Below are positions 11,347 through 23,417 of a stretch of DNA of 64,000 bases, piece after piece. The DNA lies in assembly GCA_011319805.1 (NCBI GenBank), contig SJRY01000228.1, forward strand, positions 682,001-746,000, given 5' to 3'. Numbering within the stretch: the first letter of the stretch is position 1; every line of letters begins with the position of its first letter. A program made the position numbers and the translations under genes. The DNA comes from Macrocybe gigantea. Taxonomy: Eukaryota; Basidiomycota; Agaricomycetes; Agaricales; Callistosporiaceae. The notes under the pieces are model-generated. The model was not told the origin of the DNA, did not search any database, and saw only the letters and a program-made list of their open reading frames with translations.

Positions 11347-14200
11347 TTAGTTTGTATCAAAGTCCTCTTCATCTTCTGAATCCTCATCATCGACTGCATC
11401 TAATAACTGAGTGATCTCCAAGCCAGATTTTTCAACAAGAAAGAACTCATTCTCAGGTGTAACAATAGTGCCATCAGGTGAAACTTTGAAAAATGAAACC
11501 ATTAAAATGAGAGCTTCGATACTTTTAATGTAAAATGCTTTGATGTTGTCAGATCACTTGCATGAATAAATCATTGAGTGTGATGATCTCAACAGGTCAG
11601 CATCAGGTTCAGTAAATAGGGTGGCAACAGCAAGAGTATAATGGATTGAGTCAAATTTGATGCAAAAGAAATAGTAGATGTCAGCAAATCATATGACATT
11701 GCCATTACAGAACTAATACAGAGCAAGTTAGATTCAAGTTCATATGAAAAGAATCTAATGGAGATGTACCTTGACAGTCATAGTACGATGAAGCATCCTT
11801 TTTGATTTCTGTTCCATCTATTGTGAGTGTACAACTTGGCCATTCAGAATTTGTAGTTAGGCCCACCTTTTGATGGCACGGAGCCAGTCACTCTGATTTG
11901 GCTATTGCTCAGATTCCCAGAGTGTTATGATTGCCAATGCTTCCACAGAGGTGACATCGACAGGGCAGATTGACATGCATGAAGTAAAATGAAGCTGTCA
12001 CCAAGGTCTTTGCTGCTCAAAGGGTTGCGAATATCATCATAAGGTAGAATCAATCCTGGAATAATGTTCCGCAGAGCATTGAGTTGAGCACGTAGCAGTC
12101 CATGTTATGCAATGTTAGCATAAGAGTCCTTGTCTTGATGAATTTCCCTGCCAATGTTGCCGATGAGGGTCTCCATCGTCCACTGTAAATATGAAATCAA
12201 GGGACTAGCACAAATTGTTTCAGGTTCCATATGTGTGAGGAGATGAATTGATTGGCGAATGAAATGGATGTGCTCTGGTTTGCACTAAATGAAAAGGCTT
12301 TTGAATTCTTGTATGAATTCACATAGCAAACAATGGCCCTCCTTGATGTGCTCTTGTGATATTGCCTTTTGATATAGCAACAAAATGCCATGAACAAATT
12401 TGCAATAGTAGGACCAATATTGGTGCAGCAGAATTGAGTGGAGCAGCACAGTGCTGAGTCCAAAGAGGTAGAGCATGAATTTCTAGGCCTTGTATCTAGA
12501 ATTGATTTTCTCAGTGATGTTTCGAGGAGCATGATCGAATGACAAAGGGAGATATGAAGTCGCTATTGTGACCGTTTTTCTATAGGCCTTCTAGACAGCA
12601 CTGACAAGGACAACCCAGTCCCAAGAGCCTTTCAAATCGGGTGTGTACACTTTGATAGTGCATTGCCAGAGACCGATGAGGAGATCCAGATTGTTGAGGG
12701 CAATCAGATGCATGATATCCATCACGAAGATGTTGGGGATATCAAGTGAGCGCAGAAGGCTACTAAAGATAGTTTGCTTGGCCAGCCTAGTCGCCAAGTG
12801 TTTCTTCTTGAATTGGGCATTGTTCGGACAGTCAGAAGCCTGTGTAAATTGGCAGCATACCTTTGCTGAGTTCCTTATCGAAAGCTATGCATGTTCTTGA
12901 GTGTGATATCGATATGGTTACAAGCCAAAACTCAGTAATCATGAGGCTGCTGCATGACTGGATAATAGTGAGGATTCCCTTGCCGATGGCGTCCAGGTAT
13001 TGCACAATACAGTTGACATCTAAATTTCCCACTATGGCCTACCATTCTGGTCATATTGGCCATCACAGGGCCATTGGCAGTTCTAAAAGGGACTAAAACT
13101 GTTGAATTATATATGTACATTTTCATTGATGCATTCCAAATGGCAAGTCCCTTCTTCTAGATGGAAGCAACGTAGTAAAGAAAGGGTAGAGATAAGAGTT
13201 TATATATTTTGGCTTTTTCAGGCCGCCAATAAAGCCACCTGGAATGATGAAGAGCTTCTTGTAGTGTAAATTGGGTGGGAGGTTGTGGAATATGTAGATG
13301 AAAATCCAGCAGTCTGACTCCTTATCATAATAGAGCTGAGTGCCATCCAGTGATAGTTGCAGAAGCACATTGCCTTGCTTGATCGTGCCAGCTTGCAAGG
13401 CTTTGAGGTAATCTTGTCCATATGCTGTGTCATCATATATGGGTATCACACCTCTATTAGCCTGTACTGAGTCCAGAATCTCTGTGATTTTTCATTTCCA
13501 GTAGTGCATCTAATCAGCGGTATCCTCTGATCGATAGAGGGCTTGGACGACGGGGCAATAGGAATGGTGATGAACTGGCGTCAAGGGTTTTTGGTGCCAG
13601 GATGGTAACATGGAGATGAGCAGAATGGGCATTTGGTCAACTCACTGAAGGGTCTAGTAAAGGCAGCACATGTATCGGAATACATATCATGATAGATAGG
13701 AGAGATGCGACACATTACTGGACCTGTTTGAAAGAGAGAAATAGGTCATTGGAGTAGCAAGCCATGTTGGCAGTGCAGAAATCATTGTACATTGCCTTAG
13801 ATGCATTCACAGTAGCCAGAAAAGACCAGATCGCCTTGATGAAGTATTTATCAGTGAAATCATCTGTGATAGTATTGAAGGGATTTTGTAGGCATTTGAC
13901 ATCATCTGGATCCATGTTGCTATCCTCAAGGCATGCCAAATGAAGGCTCTGGATGAATTCAGCCATTGTACATAGCTCAGGAATTCATGCAGTGAGACCA
14001 GCAGCGACGGATGCATCAGAGTCGTTCACTCCCCCATTGTTAGCCTCAGCTCCTGCAGGTCTCAATAGCTCGGAATGAGGGTTTTGAAATGAATTCATAT
14101 TATTACTAGATGTAAATGTGCTATCGGTATCAGTACGCGTTTCGATGGTGAGGCATGACGATGTAGCTGAGCCTAGGTCTGGGTCATTCAGCTAAATGTC
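11347..14200 (-). pseudogene. Plavaka/CACTA-type transposase, heavily decayed
   Basis: The fragments read in order on the minus strand. Near 13,620 is a zinc-cluster-like stretch, then QDYLKALQAGTIKQGN at about 13,400 and SLDGTQLYYDKESDCWIF. PGGFIGGLKKPKYINS lies at about 13,230 and GMVGHSGK/LYC.IPGRHRQGNPHYYP near 13,000. The C-terminal FFLVEKSGLEIT and acidic tail end near 11,350. This order of short motifs is typical of the large transposase-like proteins of Plavaka elements, common in agaricomycetes. Many stops and frameshifts break it. I did not locate terminal inverted repeats. The Plavaka assignment is from memory of the family and less certain than the transposase call. Confidence 0.7.
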
Positions 14201-15105
14201 TAAGGTCAGAGAAATGAGACGATATGAGAATGGCTGAATGCATGAATGGATAGCCCTCATCTAGTCTACCAATCCCCTCCTCTGCAGTGCATCATCATTT
14301 GCAAGGCCGGGAAGAACTTGCAGCATTGTTGGACAATCTGAGAATGTCAGGTATAGGGAGATTGTTGGCCTGCAGATATTCTGCAAAGGATGCTGTTACA
14401 ATTTTCAGACTTATCATTATCTTGACAATGGGCACATGATCAAGGAATCACATGATGAACATGTGACACCAAATGCGACACATGGGATGCACTGCGATGA
14501 CTCAGGATAACCCTATAACAATAATGTGTCAGTGCTAACTAGGGCATAGAGCTATTGCGCAGTATCTGTAGGATACCATGAGGAGTGCAGCAGGATCCTT
14601 ACTCATTCGACTTAGGGTAGAGGGTTGCACGTAACACGAGGACAGCATAGTCATAGTCCATGCTTGGGTATTGTAACATATAAATAGTTAAATTATGTAT
14701 AGTAGAAATTAGCTTTGAGCTGGCTTATAATAGCATTCTTCTCCCTGCCTCTCACATCTGAATTAGTTAGAGTGACTTGCATGCAGATTTGGTTTTGCGT
14801 AGCAGATGCATTTGAGGCTTCCTGTGCATTACATCTTTTTCAGGCACATTTAGCACAGTGTGAATAGGAGGATGCCTGGGGAGCAGACATGGAAGTTGTA
14901 TGAAAGCACAGGTGGACTTGGGCATGCTGGAGCACTTGGGCATGCTGACAGACTTGGGCATGCTGACATTTTGAATGCAATCAATGGGTCTTCTGCAAAA
15001 TTGACACCTTCGACAGGTGATTATAGTTATTTAGAAATGTATTGTAATATATTAATGTATGTAAATACATCAAAATTTTTTTCAATTTCTGGGTTTCTCA
15101 TTGGG
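14201..15105. other. Noncoding stretch with short tandem repeat
   Basis: I see no gene here. At 14,915-14,970 an 18-base unit containing CTTGGGCATGCTG occurs three times in tandem. Short open frames on both strands are products of this repeat. Confidence 0.5.
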
Positions 15106-16146
15106 ACTAAAGACTGGAGAGATGGCTGTACACTACCAGAAGGGTTGGGGTTCGATTCTCCTCATCCTTAGTACCCAAAAAAAAAAAGCTGGGAAAGGCA
15201 TGTGACCTGTTAGAGGTTACTATCACATGCTCGGTTCACATGGGTCAGGTGATGCTGACACCATGGGAAAGATTAGTTGCATTGATCACCTGGCCTGGGT
15301 GCAGTGCCTGAATTGATAATTCAGGGCCTAGGTTCAAGAAGTCAAGTGACATTTACAGGATGGCATATGATCCAGGTGGGAGTGATTGATCATACTCCAA
15401 AGTAGCACACTAGACCTTAAGTCTGGTGTCCCATGCCTGAAATGGTCATGTGATATCATGTGATCAAGTAGGGAGTGAAAGCACAGAGGGCAGTAAGCGG
15501 AGTAGAATATATATAGAACAAGCCAAATGTTTGAGTGATTTCAGGCCAGGCCATCTCCCACCACAGACAGTCATAGTCCAGTATCACCAGAGCCATCTGC
15601 TGACATAGAGTGCTCATTAGTCCCAGTAGTATGACACCTGTGGTGTACCTGCAAAGTGGGCCACTCCTTACAGACCAGGTCCATGGACATTCAGAGACTC
15701 CAGGGGAAATGAGTCGAGTCCTGGATTCCTTGGAATTAAATGAGGGGAGGCTTCTGGTATCAGAAACCAATCCTTGACTCATTTATGAAAGCACAATCAG
15801 GGCTGGCTGGTGGCAAGGCAGAGACTGGGGACAAGTAGAGATCTGTATTGATGATGTAAGTGAACCACTTGCTCTAGAATGGGAAACGGTAGTAAGCAGG
15901 GCTCTCTGTGAACTCCCTGCTGAAGAGCGAGCCATGGCAGGCCAGAACAGTCTTCCACAACCTGGCCAGAGTAGTGCTAACAAACTCTTCTGTCAGTTCA
16001 TGGACTGATGAGGTCCATTGGGTCTGAGTTGACTCCAGAATGCACTGTAATGGTGGGCTCCCCCTTGCAAGAGCAGGTGAAGCACAGGGCTCTGCTATAT
16101 GCAAGGCCCTGAATCTCGTAAATTGTTGATTTAAAAAAAAAAAAAA
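15106..16146 (+). mobile_element. Long tRNA-headed SINE-like element, copy 2 (5' truncated)
   Basis: It starts inside the tRNA-like head at ACTAAAGACTGGAGAG, shared with the copy at 22,063-23,279. Box B (GTTCGATTC, 15,150-15,158) is intact; box A is missing. After GTACC and an 11-base A run comes a body with repeated CATGTGACC/CACATG words. It ends in TAAATTGTTGATTT plus a 14-base A run (16,133-16,146), the same end as the LINE family. No coding frame is convincing. Confidence 0.7.
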
Positions 16147-16362
16147 CCAGATATATGAAAGCTCCAGGTCTAGATATAAATTCAATGTTTCAACCATTGC
16201 AGTCACTCATGCATGCAAGAACAAATCAAATGACTTGTCTTTTGTAGCAACAGAGATCTTTGCTAATACATGATAAAGAGTGGAAAAGTTCTTGTAATTC
16301 AGCTAATCCAGCATGATGTGAATGCTGGTCTCTTCACTGCTGTTGGTAGATGTGTGCCTGTC

Positions 16363-17223
16363 TTATAGATCAGCCAACATCTGCTTCACAGTAAGGCTGT
16401 ATTCATCTTGCTGACTATTAGTAAGGACTGGAGGTCGAAAATTCCCTCTAATGCCACTGCCATCACCAGCAGAATTCCCAGACCTATCATTTTCCTGTTC
16501 AACCTCATCTGTCACTCCTGCAGCCTGCTCTGATTCCAAATCTACTGAACTCTCCTTACTCTCTTTATGAAGTGCATAACCAGCTAGTCCAGCCTTGTTT
16601 TGGAAGTTCAGATCCAGTTCTGCAGATTCAATGATGGCTAACAGCTCAGAACTGTCACTGTCTGACAGCTCATCTGGTTCTGATGTGGAAGTCTCCATCC
16701 CTCTTAACTCTGGCTCTAACTATTCTATAATAGAATGATAACCCTGGGCTTCGAGTTTCCACCATATGTGCCTCTGTCATTGCTGCATGCGGATGGAATT
16801 CCTAAGATAGTGCTTAAGCTGCTTTCTTCCTTTCTCGCAAGCTCATTCATATGCAAGGGCTGTATCATGAGGTTTTTGTAGAACTGACGTGAAGTATTCC
16901 AGGGCTGACAGTTCTATAACTTCAGTTTCAGGTTCAATCCAGATTCTCAGATCATCATCATTCCCATTGGAGTCCATGTCTAGTTTGTCCTCAATAATGG
17001 CAGTGCCTCTGAATGCTCCGATGATGTCAAGAAGCTCTGCATCATAGATTTCCATATCAACTGAATCTGTGGAAGGGTCCAACATTGGACTCAGATGTCT
17101 GTTGGTAAGCTGAGGGAGGTCATCTTCATCTGGAACTTCTTCAATGCTGACAGTGTACTTCTTTTTTCTTGCCTTTGCAGCATTCTGAGCTTGCACATAT
17201 GCTGTGTGCTTTTTCTTGGGCAT
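16363..17223 (-). pseudogene. Degraded hypothetical CDS, 286 codons in one frame
   Basis: I do not recognise the family. A single minus-strand frame starts MPKKKHTAYVQAQNAAKARK and runs to a TAA at 16,363. Three internal stops interrupt it (TGA at 16,843 and about 16,770, TAG near 16,720). The N-terminus is basic, the middle has an LKHYLRNSIR stretch, and the rest is acidic and Ser-rich. The two TGA codons sit where Arg would suit, matching the CGA-to-TGA decay seen in neighbouring elements. Similar low-complexity proteins accompany DNA transposons in agaricomycetes, so a transposon origin is possible but unproven. Confidence 0.5.
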
Positions 17224-17539
17224 GTCAGGCCTTTTTTACAATGCATCTCTCTGTCTCTGCCTCTGTTCTGACATCATGTGACTGCTTAGTAAGCTGCTAA
17301 AATCTCGAGGCAGAAAATCCTGAATGCATGCAGGATGGTCCATTTCGACAAGAGGCATTATAAAATACAGTTTTTCTTGTTTATATTACTGCTCATCAAC
17401 AAAGACATTTATCAAATAATTTTTTTTAGAGATGTATTCTACACCATTATACCTATATTTCTTATTACAAGGATTGCCTCATGAGTGTGATATAGCAAAG
17501 CAGAATGGACAGTGAAATGTTGGCAGTTTTGCTTATATA
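17224..17539. other. No gene seen
   Basis: AT-rich sequence upstream of the degraded CDS. Nothing recognisable. Confidence 0.5.
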
Positions 17540-18362
17540 AAGAGGTGCTGGTTCTTAGCTTCCTCTATCTTACCACTGGTATGCTCCAGAAGGAGGCAGA
17601 TAATGACATGTATGCAGCTTGGTTCCATAATTCTGGAATCAAGAAATACATTGGCACTTCCATATTTCACTTTCATGATGCAGAAAGATCTGAATTCTAT
17701 GAGTGCCCCTTTCATAAGAAAATAGGCTTCATGAAGTTGGTGACTGGCAATGAGCTTTTTGCTCACTGCTGTCATGTCATATGCAGATATGTGCCAATTA
17801 ATGCATATTGAGCACAGTTCAATTTTGTTGAGAGTGATGAATGCTCCTGCAGACAAGGGCCTGAAAACTCTGTCCATGTCATGATACTGTGCCATAACTA
17901 GCACAGACCAGCTGAACACCAGTATGATGCCTTTGTATATTTCTGGTTTGTGAAGTACCTCATGTTCAATAAGGCAGTAGGTGCTTTCATTCCAGATCCA
18001 GGCAGTGGGTAACTGCCATACTGCAGCAGGGGATCCTCTAGATTATGGCTTTTTACAAAGCCTTTGTGCAGAATTGACCACATTCAGCCTTCGGACTGAG
18101 GGACTTAGAGCATCAATTCAATTAGGCATTTGATGAAAGCAAATGCCGAGCTGTATAGCATATCACAGACTAGTGAGCATGAGCATGAGCCTTGAGTAAC
18201 TCGCACATTAGTATGAGAGAGCAGGGTGAATGTACCCTCTATGTCTATCTCTTTAGTCTAGTTTTTCTTAGACTCATAGTATTTATAGTAGATACCTATG
18301 TGTATTTACAAGCAGACTGCTATTGAGCACCTCTATAGAAATTGATAATTTAAAAAAAAAAA
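17540..18362 (+). mobile_element. LINE copy E, 5'-truncated
   Basis: Only the ORF2 C-terminus and 3' UTR remain. The coding end is at 17,580-17,811 with further pieces to about 18,010 (KEADNDMYAAWFHNSGIKKY, GFMKLVTGNELFAHCC). It ends in an 11-base A run (18,352-18,362) and abuts the 3' end of chromovirus copy 1. Confidence 0.85.
18255..18274 (+). other. LINE 3' UTR stem-loop with compensating pair (copy E)
   Basis: The stem here is AGTCTA/TAGACT. The innermost G-C pair of copies C and D is A-T here, so pairing is kept although both bases differ. Confidence 0.6.
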
Positions 18363-21300
18363 TGCCAATGCTGCACAAGAGGGCCCATATGTGAATGAGC
18401 TCTTCATTGTAGGCATGAATGTGGTGGAGCATGGTGGCAAGGAGTTTGAGTCACTGATTTTCTGTATGAAGCATTTCCATTGCTTTGTGAAGTATGATGT
18501 ATTCTACTGCTGTGAGACTGGTCCTATTAGAGGTTCATCCAGTCCAGAGGTGTGTGTGGATGGTCATGACATAGCACAGATAGGCACTGAGTATGATAGC
18601 AAGGAGATCCATGTAGTCACTGCTATTGAGAATTCTTGCAAAATTCTTAAGGTCATTTTGATGGTTAGAAGTAGGCACGCAGCTATCATTACTGCTGTCA
18701 ATGCTGATGGGGGCATTGATAGTCATAATGTGTGATTTTTGGTCTTTTTTTCTCTCGTTGTAGTCCTTTTATCCTGTTCTGAGGTTCTTCTTTTGAAGCA
18801 ATCCAGAGCTTGCTGTGCATTTTTCAGGTCTTTCTCTTTGACCGATGTGTTTTTCTCATGTCCATAGCCTCTCTATTTGACTAGAAATAGCATTCTCCTT
18901 CTCTGCTTTTTCTTTTTTAGGATTTTTTTCTACTTTATATTCTTCTTCATCATTTATGATTTCAGAGAGTGGTGGCATCAGATATTTTTGTATCTTGAAA
19001 TAGGGTCCTTTGTAGAACATGAGTAGTGTTTTATTGAATATGGAGTGTATTTGCTGCTATGAGTCCAGAAGTTCTAGATGATATGCTGATGCTCCTTTCT
19101 TTTTGATTACCTTGAATGGTCCATATTAGAGAGCTGATAGCTTCTTTAATGGTCAATTGACTATGATATTGGTAGCTTCAAGCCAGACCTTATCTCCTTT
19201 TCTGGATTCACAGGCTGGTTTTCACTTGGCTTTATAGTTGTCTTTTGCTCATGTCTGTGCATATTTTAGCACAGCACTTGCTTTCTCCCATATCTATTTC
19301 ATCTTTTCTATGAAGCTGTTTGCTGTGGAATTATCTCTTTCTGCCATTTGTGGTTCTCCTTTCCATAGGTGAATTCTGTAATTGAGGTAGAATGATGTTT
19401 CTTTCATTTCCTGATGTGTTTTATCATTATACTGATACTCAGCAATAGCTATCCATTCTGCCCAGTTATTCTGTAGATTGGTGAAGCTTCTAAGGAAAAC
19501 CTCTGTTTTCTGGTGTGATCATTCTGCCTATCTATCTGTCTATAGATGGTATGCTGTTGATAGATTCTGCTTTGCTCTGAGTAGTTTCAAAAGTGCTGTT
19601 ATGAATCATGCTGTAAATTGGGGTCTCTGATTACTAATGATCTTCTGTAGGATTCCATGGAGTCACCATACATGGTCTCAGTATAGTTGTGCAAGGCCTT
19701 CTACTGTGAGCTCAGTGTTTGTAGAGATCAGGTGGATCATCTTGGTCAGGCAGTCTGTGACTACAGCAATGGCATTAAAGCCATTCGAGCTGGGTAGTAG
19801 TCCTATGAGATCTACTCCAATATAGTGGTGCATGTTTCTTCTGTCAGATGATCTTATTTCACTAACATGTTTTACATTTGTTGACATATTTTTTGATATC
19901 TGTTAACATTGATGGCCAGTAGGTATGGTTTATGAGTTCGTGCATGTAGTATTGTCCTTGATGCTCTCTAATAGGTATGTTGTGATATTCAAATATGATG
20001 TCTTCTTTCAGTTTGTCATCTAGAAGGATATAGAATTTGCTCTATTCTTAGAGATTTGATCATCATGATTCTTCTCATCTGTATCACTTTGTCATTTTCT
20101 GCTTTCTCTTTTTGTGGATGTTCATCCTTGAATATTATGAATTCGAAATCTCATTCATTATTCTCTTCCAGACGTCAGATGAATGCTATTTCTTTGATCA
20201 TTTGTATGTTGTTCTTCTTTGTTAGGTTTTCTTCATAACCTGCTATTTGTGATAGAACATCTGCTTTTTCATTGGCCTTTCCTAATATATGTCATAGTTC
20301 ATAGTCTTATTTTTGTAATTTCAGGTACCAGCCGATCTGTCTCGAATTGAGTCACTGCAGTTTCTGGAAATATGATAGGTTTTTATGATCCATCAATATT
20401 TCGAACTTCTCTCAAGCTTCTAGAAGGTATTGTCTCTATGTCTTCAGTGCTACTATTATTGCAAGGAGTTCCTTGTTATAGATTTTATAGTTCTGCTCTG
20501 CTGCAGTTATGCAACTTGAGATAAAGGCGATCGGATGCCATAGTCCTTTCTGCTGTTGTGATAGTACCGCTCTGATAGCATATCCTGAAGCATCTGTTTC
20601 AACTTGGAATTTTTCTTCTATTTATAGTAGTGCTAGGATGGGTGCTGAGGTTATATATTGAATTAGCTCTTTGAAAGTATTTTGCTGTTTGTCTGTTCAC
20701 TGGAATGTTTTGTTTCCAGTCAGCTCCGTCAAGGGTTTTGCATATCCTTTGATGAATCATCAGTAAAAGTTCATAAATCCCAGAAACTTCTGTAGTTCTT
20801 TCTTCATTTTTGGGGTTGGCCAGGATTGTATGGCTGTAATTTTCTCCAGTTCCATTTCTACTTTTCCTTCTCCTATGATATATCCTAGTACTGGGACTTT
20901 TGATGATTCCCAGACACATTTTAGTCCTTTGATGAATAGGTCATTCTTGTTCAGTATCTCCATGACTTCTATTGTATTCTTTTGGAGTTCTTCTCATGCT
21001 CGTCTGATGATTATGATATTGTTCATATAGATTATGCACACTCTCCTTCATATTTAGTCTTGGAAGAGGCTTGCCATCATCTGGCTAAATGTGCCTGGTG
21101 CATTGCACTGTCCAAAGTACATGACTGTCGGTTCGAAGAGTCCTCTTGCTGTTAGAAAGGCTGCCTTCCATTCATCTCCTTTCTAGATGCATATATTATT
21201 GTATCCCCAGATAATGTCAATCTTGTTAAAGTACTTCACTCCTTGTAGTACATTGAGGAGCTTGCTAATGTATGGTAATGGAACTTGTCTTTGACCATAT

Positions 21301-22050
21301 ATTTGTTTATTTCCCAATAGTCTTGGATGAGTCGTTTGCTTCCATTCTTCTTATTAGGAAAGAAACAGGATGCTGCATAAGGTGATTTTAAAGGGCATAT
21401 CTTTCCTGTTCTTAGCCCTTCCTCAACAAAGGCATCTAGCTCTTCTAGTTCCTTCTGCATCATTAGATAAACCTTGCTCGGTATCATTTTTGGTGCATCT
21501 TTTGTTAAGTTTATCTCATGGTCATGGTCCGGTAAATGATCAAAGTTCTTCTCTTTAAAGAGGTGTCTGAATCTGGTCAGATATAGAGGTATTTGAGTTT
21601 CCATCCTGTCGCTGACTGTGGTCTTTGCTGGTTCAGCCATTTTCTGTATTTTGATCATTTGGTGGTTTATCTTACATGTTTTGGGGCATCTGTTAAAGAC
21701 GATCTCTCCTGTCCTCCATTTGATCATTGGGTTGTAATAAACAAGCCAGTCATGTCCCAGTAGCATGTCAGTCTTTTCAATGTTGAGTACAATAGCTTTC
21801 ATGTGCTCTTTGTGTCCTTTAATATTGATGTGGACTTCCACTACCCGATCTGCTGTTTTCTGGCAGTTGGGTAATCCGTCTGCATTTATAATTTGAATCT
21901 TCTTGATTCGTCATATTTTCAATCCTGTTTTTGCTACTATAGCAGTATTGATGCAGGTCCTGTCTGCTCCGCTATCGACTTCTGGTGTTATCATTGCTAT
22001 TCCCTTTTATGTTTGTATCTTGGCTGGTACTGCAAGTTCTTTCCTTTTGG

Positions 22051-22061
22051 ATAGTTTGTCA

Positions 22062-22062
<1 letters not shown>
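22051..22062. repeat. Target-site duplication, left (ATAGTTTGTCAC)
   Basis: It matches 23,280-23,291 exactly. Together they frame the SINE-like element. Confidence 0.92.
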
Positions 22063-22094
<32 letters not shown>

Positions 22095-23279
22095 ACAATT
22101 TATAAAGTGGTGCTCAATGGCAGTCCGCTTGTAAATACACAAGAGTACCTACGATAAATACATAAAGTTTAGGGCCCTCCAAGTGGAGGACCCTTATCGC
22201 CATCTCCCTTGCAGGATAGGCGCTAGACTAAACAGTGGAATTCTGTGTCTAGACCGGAATCAACTTGGATTCAAGACCTGGATTAGTCATCCAGATGAAC
22301 CGGCAGAGGATAAGTCCTCTCGGGCCAGTGTCAGGGGACTGCCCTATTCCGCCACGGTCCAAATTTCGGCCAGGGAGCGAGTTACCAAAGGGCCAAGTGA
22401 GAACCTACACTGGATATTGGTAAGCCCCACCTACTTTACTTTTCCCGTTCCTGAGCACGTGGTTCGCTGATGCCCAGAGGGCATAGATCCCCAATCGTAT
22501 CACAGGTCTCTGCCTTGCCAGCATCCAGTTCCAGTGTGCATCCTAGACCTAAGGCCTAGGCCAGGAAGTTCTATACCTATGCTTAACCTGGTTATGCATG
22601 CCCCACAAGAAGGTCTCAGGCTCCTACCTGAGCAGTGCTTTACGGTCATGTGGTGGCTACCCCTGGGCCTGGGAACTCCCCAAGTGTGCCCAAGGACCAG
22701 TCCACACTACCAATGCTGACTAATGACTAGGTTCTCTGCCTAATCCAGTTGGTTAGACTGGGCCCAAGATTAACCGGTAGGGGTGTCCTGTCCTAAGCTC
22801 GCAGTCTGAAGAGACTCCCTATTACAGGGTGCGTGGCACCTTCCAGAAGCATGCATGCTCTGGAATGCCCCATTACAGGGTGCGCATCATAAGTCAGGTG
22901 GCCCCAAGTCTTTCTCCTGCTTACCGCGCCCTGTGCTTTCACTCCTTACTTGATCACCTGATTAATCACATGACCATTTCAGGCATGGCCTGTCAGGGAT
23001 CACCTGACCTGCCACTTTGGGCTCCCACAATCATCTCTGTCACGTGACCAGGTTACCATCCTAGTTATGGAAGGTCACATGACTGTGGTACTGCCTCAGA
23101 GTTGATTACCAACCTGAGTCACCGAGCACATGATTGTAACTGATGATGGGTCATATGCCTATCTCTACTTTCAAGGTACAGGAGATGAGTGGGAATCGAA
23201 CCCACAACCTTTCCAGTGACTGCGAAGCCACCTCTCCAGTCTTTAGTGGCGATTAAACCATTGGGCTACTGGGGCCCCC
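22063..23279 (-). mobile_element. Long tRNA-headed SINE-like retroposon, copy 3 (complete, with TSD)
   Basis: A 1,217-bp element. On the minus strand it has a tRNA-like head with box A and box B, a body with repeated CACATGACC/CACGTGACC words, then a LINE-like 3' tail of about 77 bases (22,089-22,165) and 26 A. The 12-base flank ATAGTTTGTCAC is repeated perfectly at 22,051-22,062 and 23,280-23,291. Copy 3 of the chromovirus has the empty site near 37,618. No coding frame is convincing, so it is probably non-autonomous and moved by the LINE of this window. Confidence 0.88.
23193..23268 (-). promoter_or_regulatory. Pol III internal promoter (tRNA-like box A and box B)
   Basis: Box A is TAGCCCAATGG (23,258-23,268) and box B is GTTCGATTC (23,193-23,201); both match the consensus fully. 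Box B sits in a perfect 5-bp T-arm, GTGGG/CCCAC. The 56-base gap contains a GACTG/CAGTC pairing like a long variable arm, so a Ser- or Leu-type parent tRNA is possible. Confidence 0.75.
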
Positions 23280-23291
23280 ATAGTTTGTCAC
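23280..23291. repeat. Target-site duplication, right (ATAGTTTGTCAC)
   Basis: Exact copy of 22,051-22,062. Chromovirus sequence resumes immediately after it. Confidence 0.92.
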
Positions 23292-23417
23292 CTCAGATGG
23301 TTTTTCTTGGTGCTTTAGATCGCTTTGCAGGAATAGTATATTTCAGAGTATGAGATGATCTACATTCAGTATCGAAGCGAGTCTGTTTCAGCTGTATGGG
23401 TCATAATTTAGCACCTC

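Noticed and set aside
14913..14972. CRISPR-like array
   Set aside because: Three short contiguous units without spacers; the organism is eukaryotic.
23180..23279. A tRNA gene on the minus strand
   Set aside because: The boxes and T-arm are tRNA-like, but the acceptor stem does not close and it is the 5' end of a target-duplicated retroposon.
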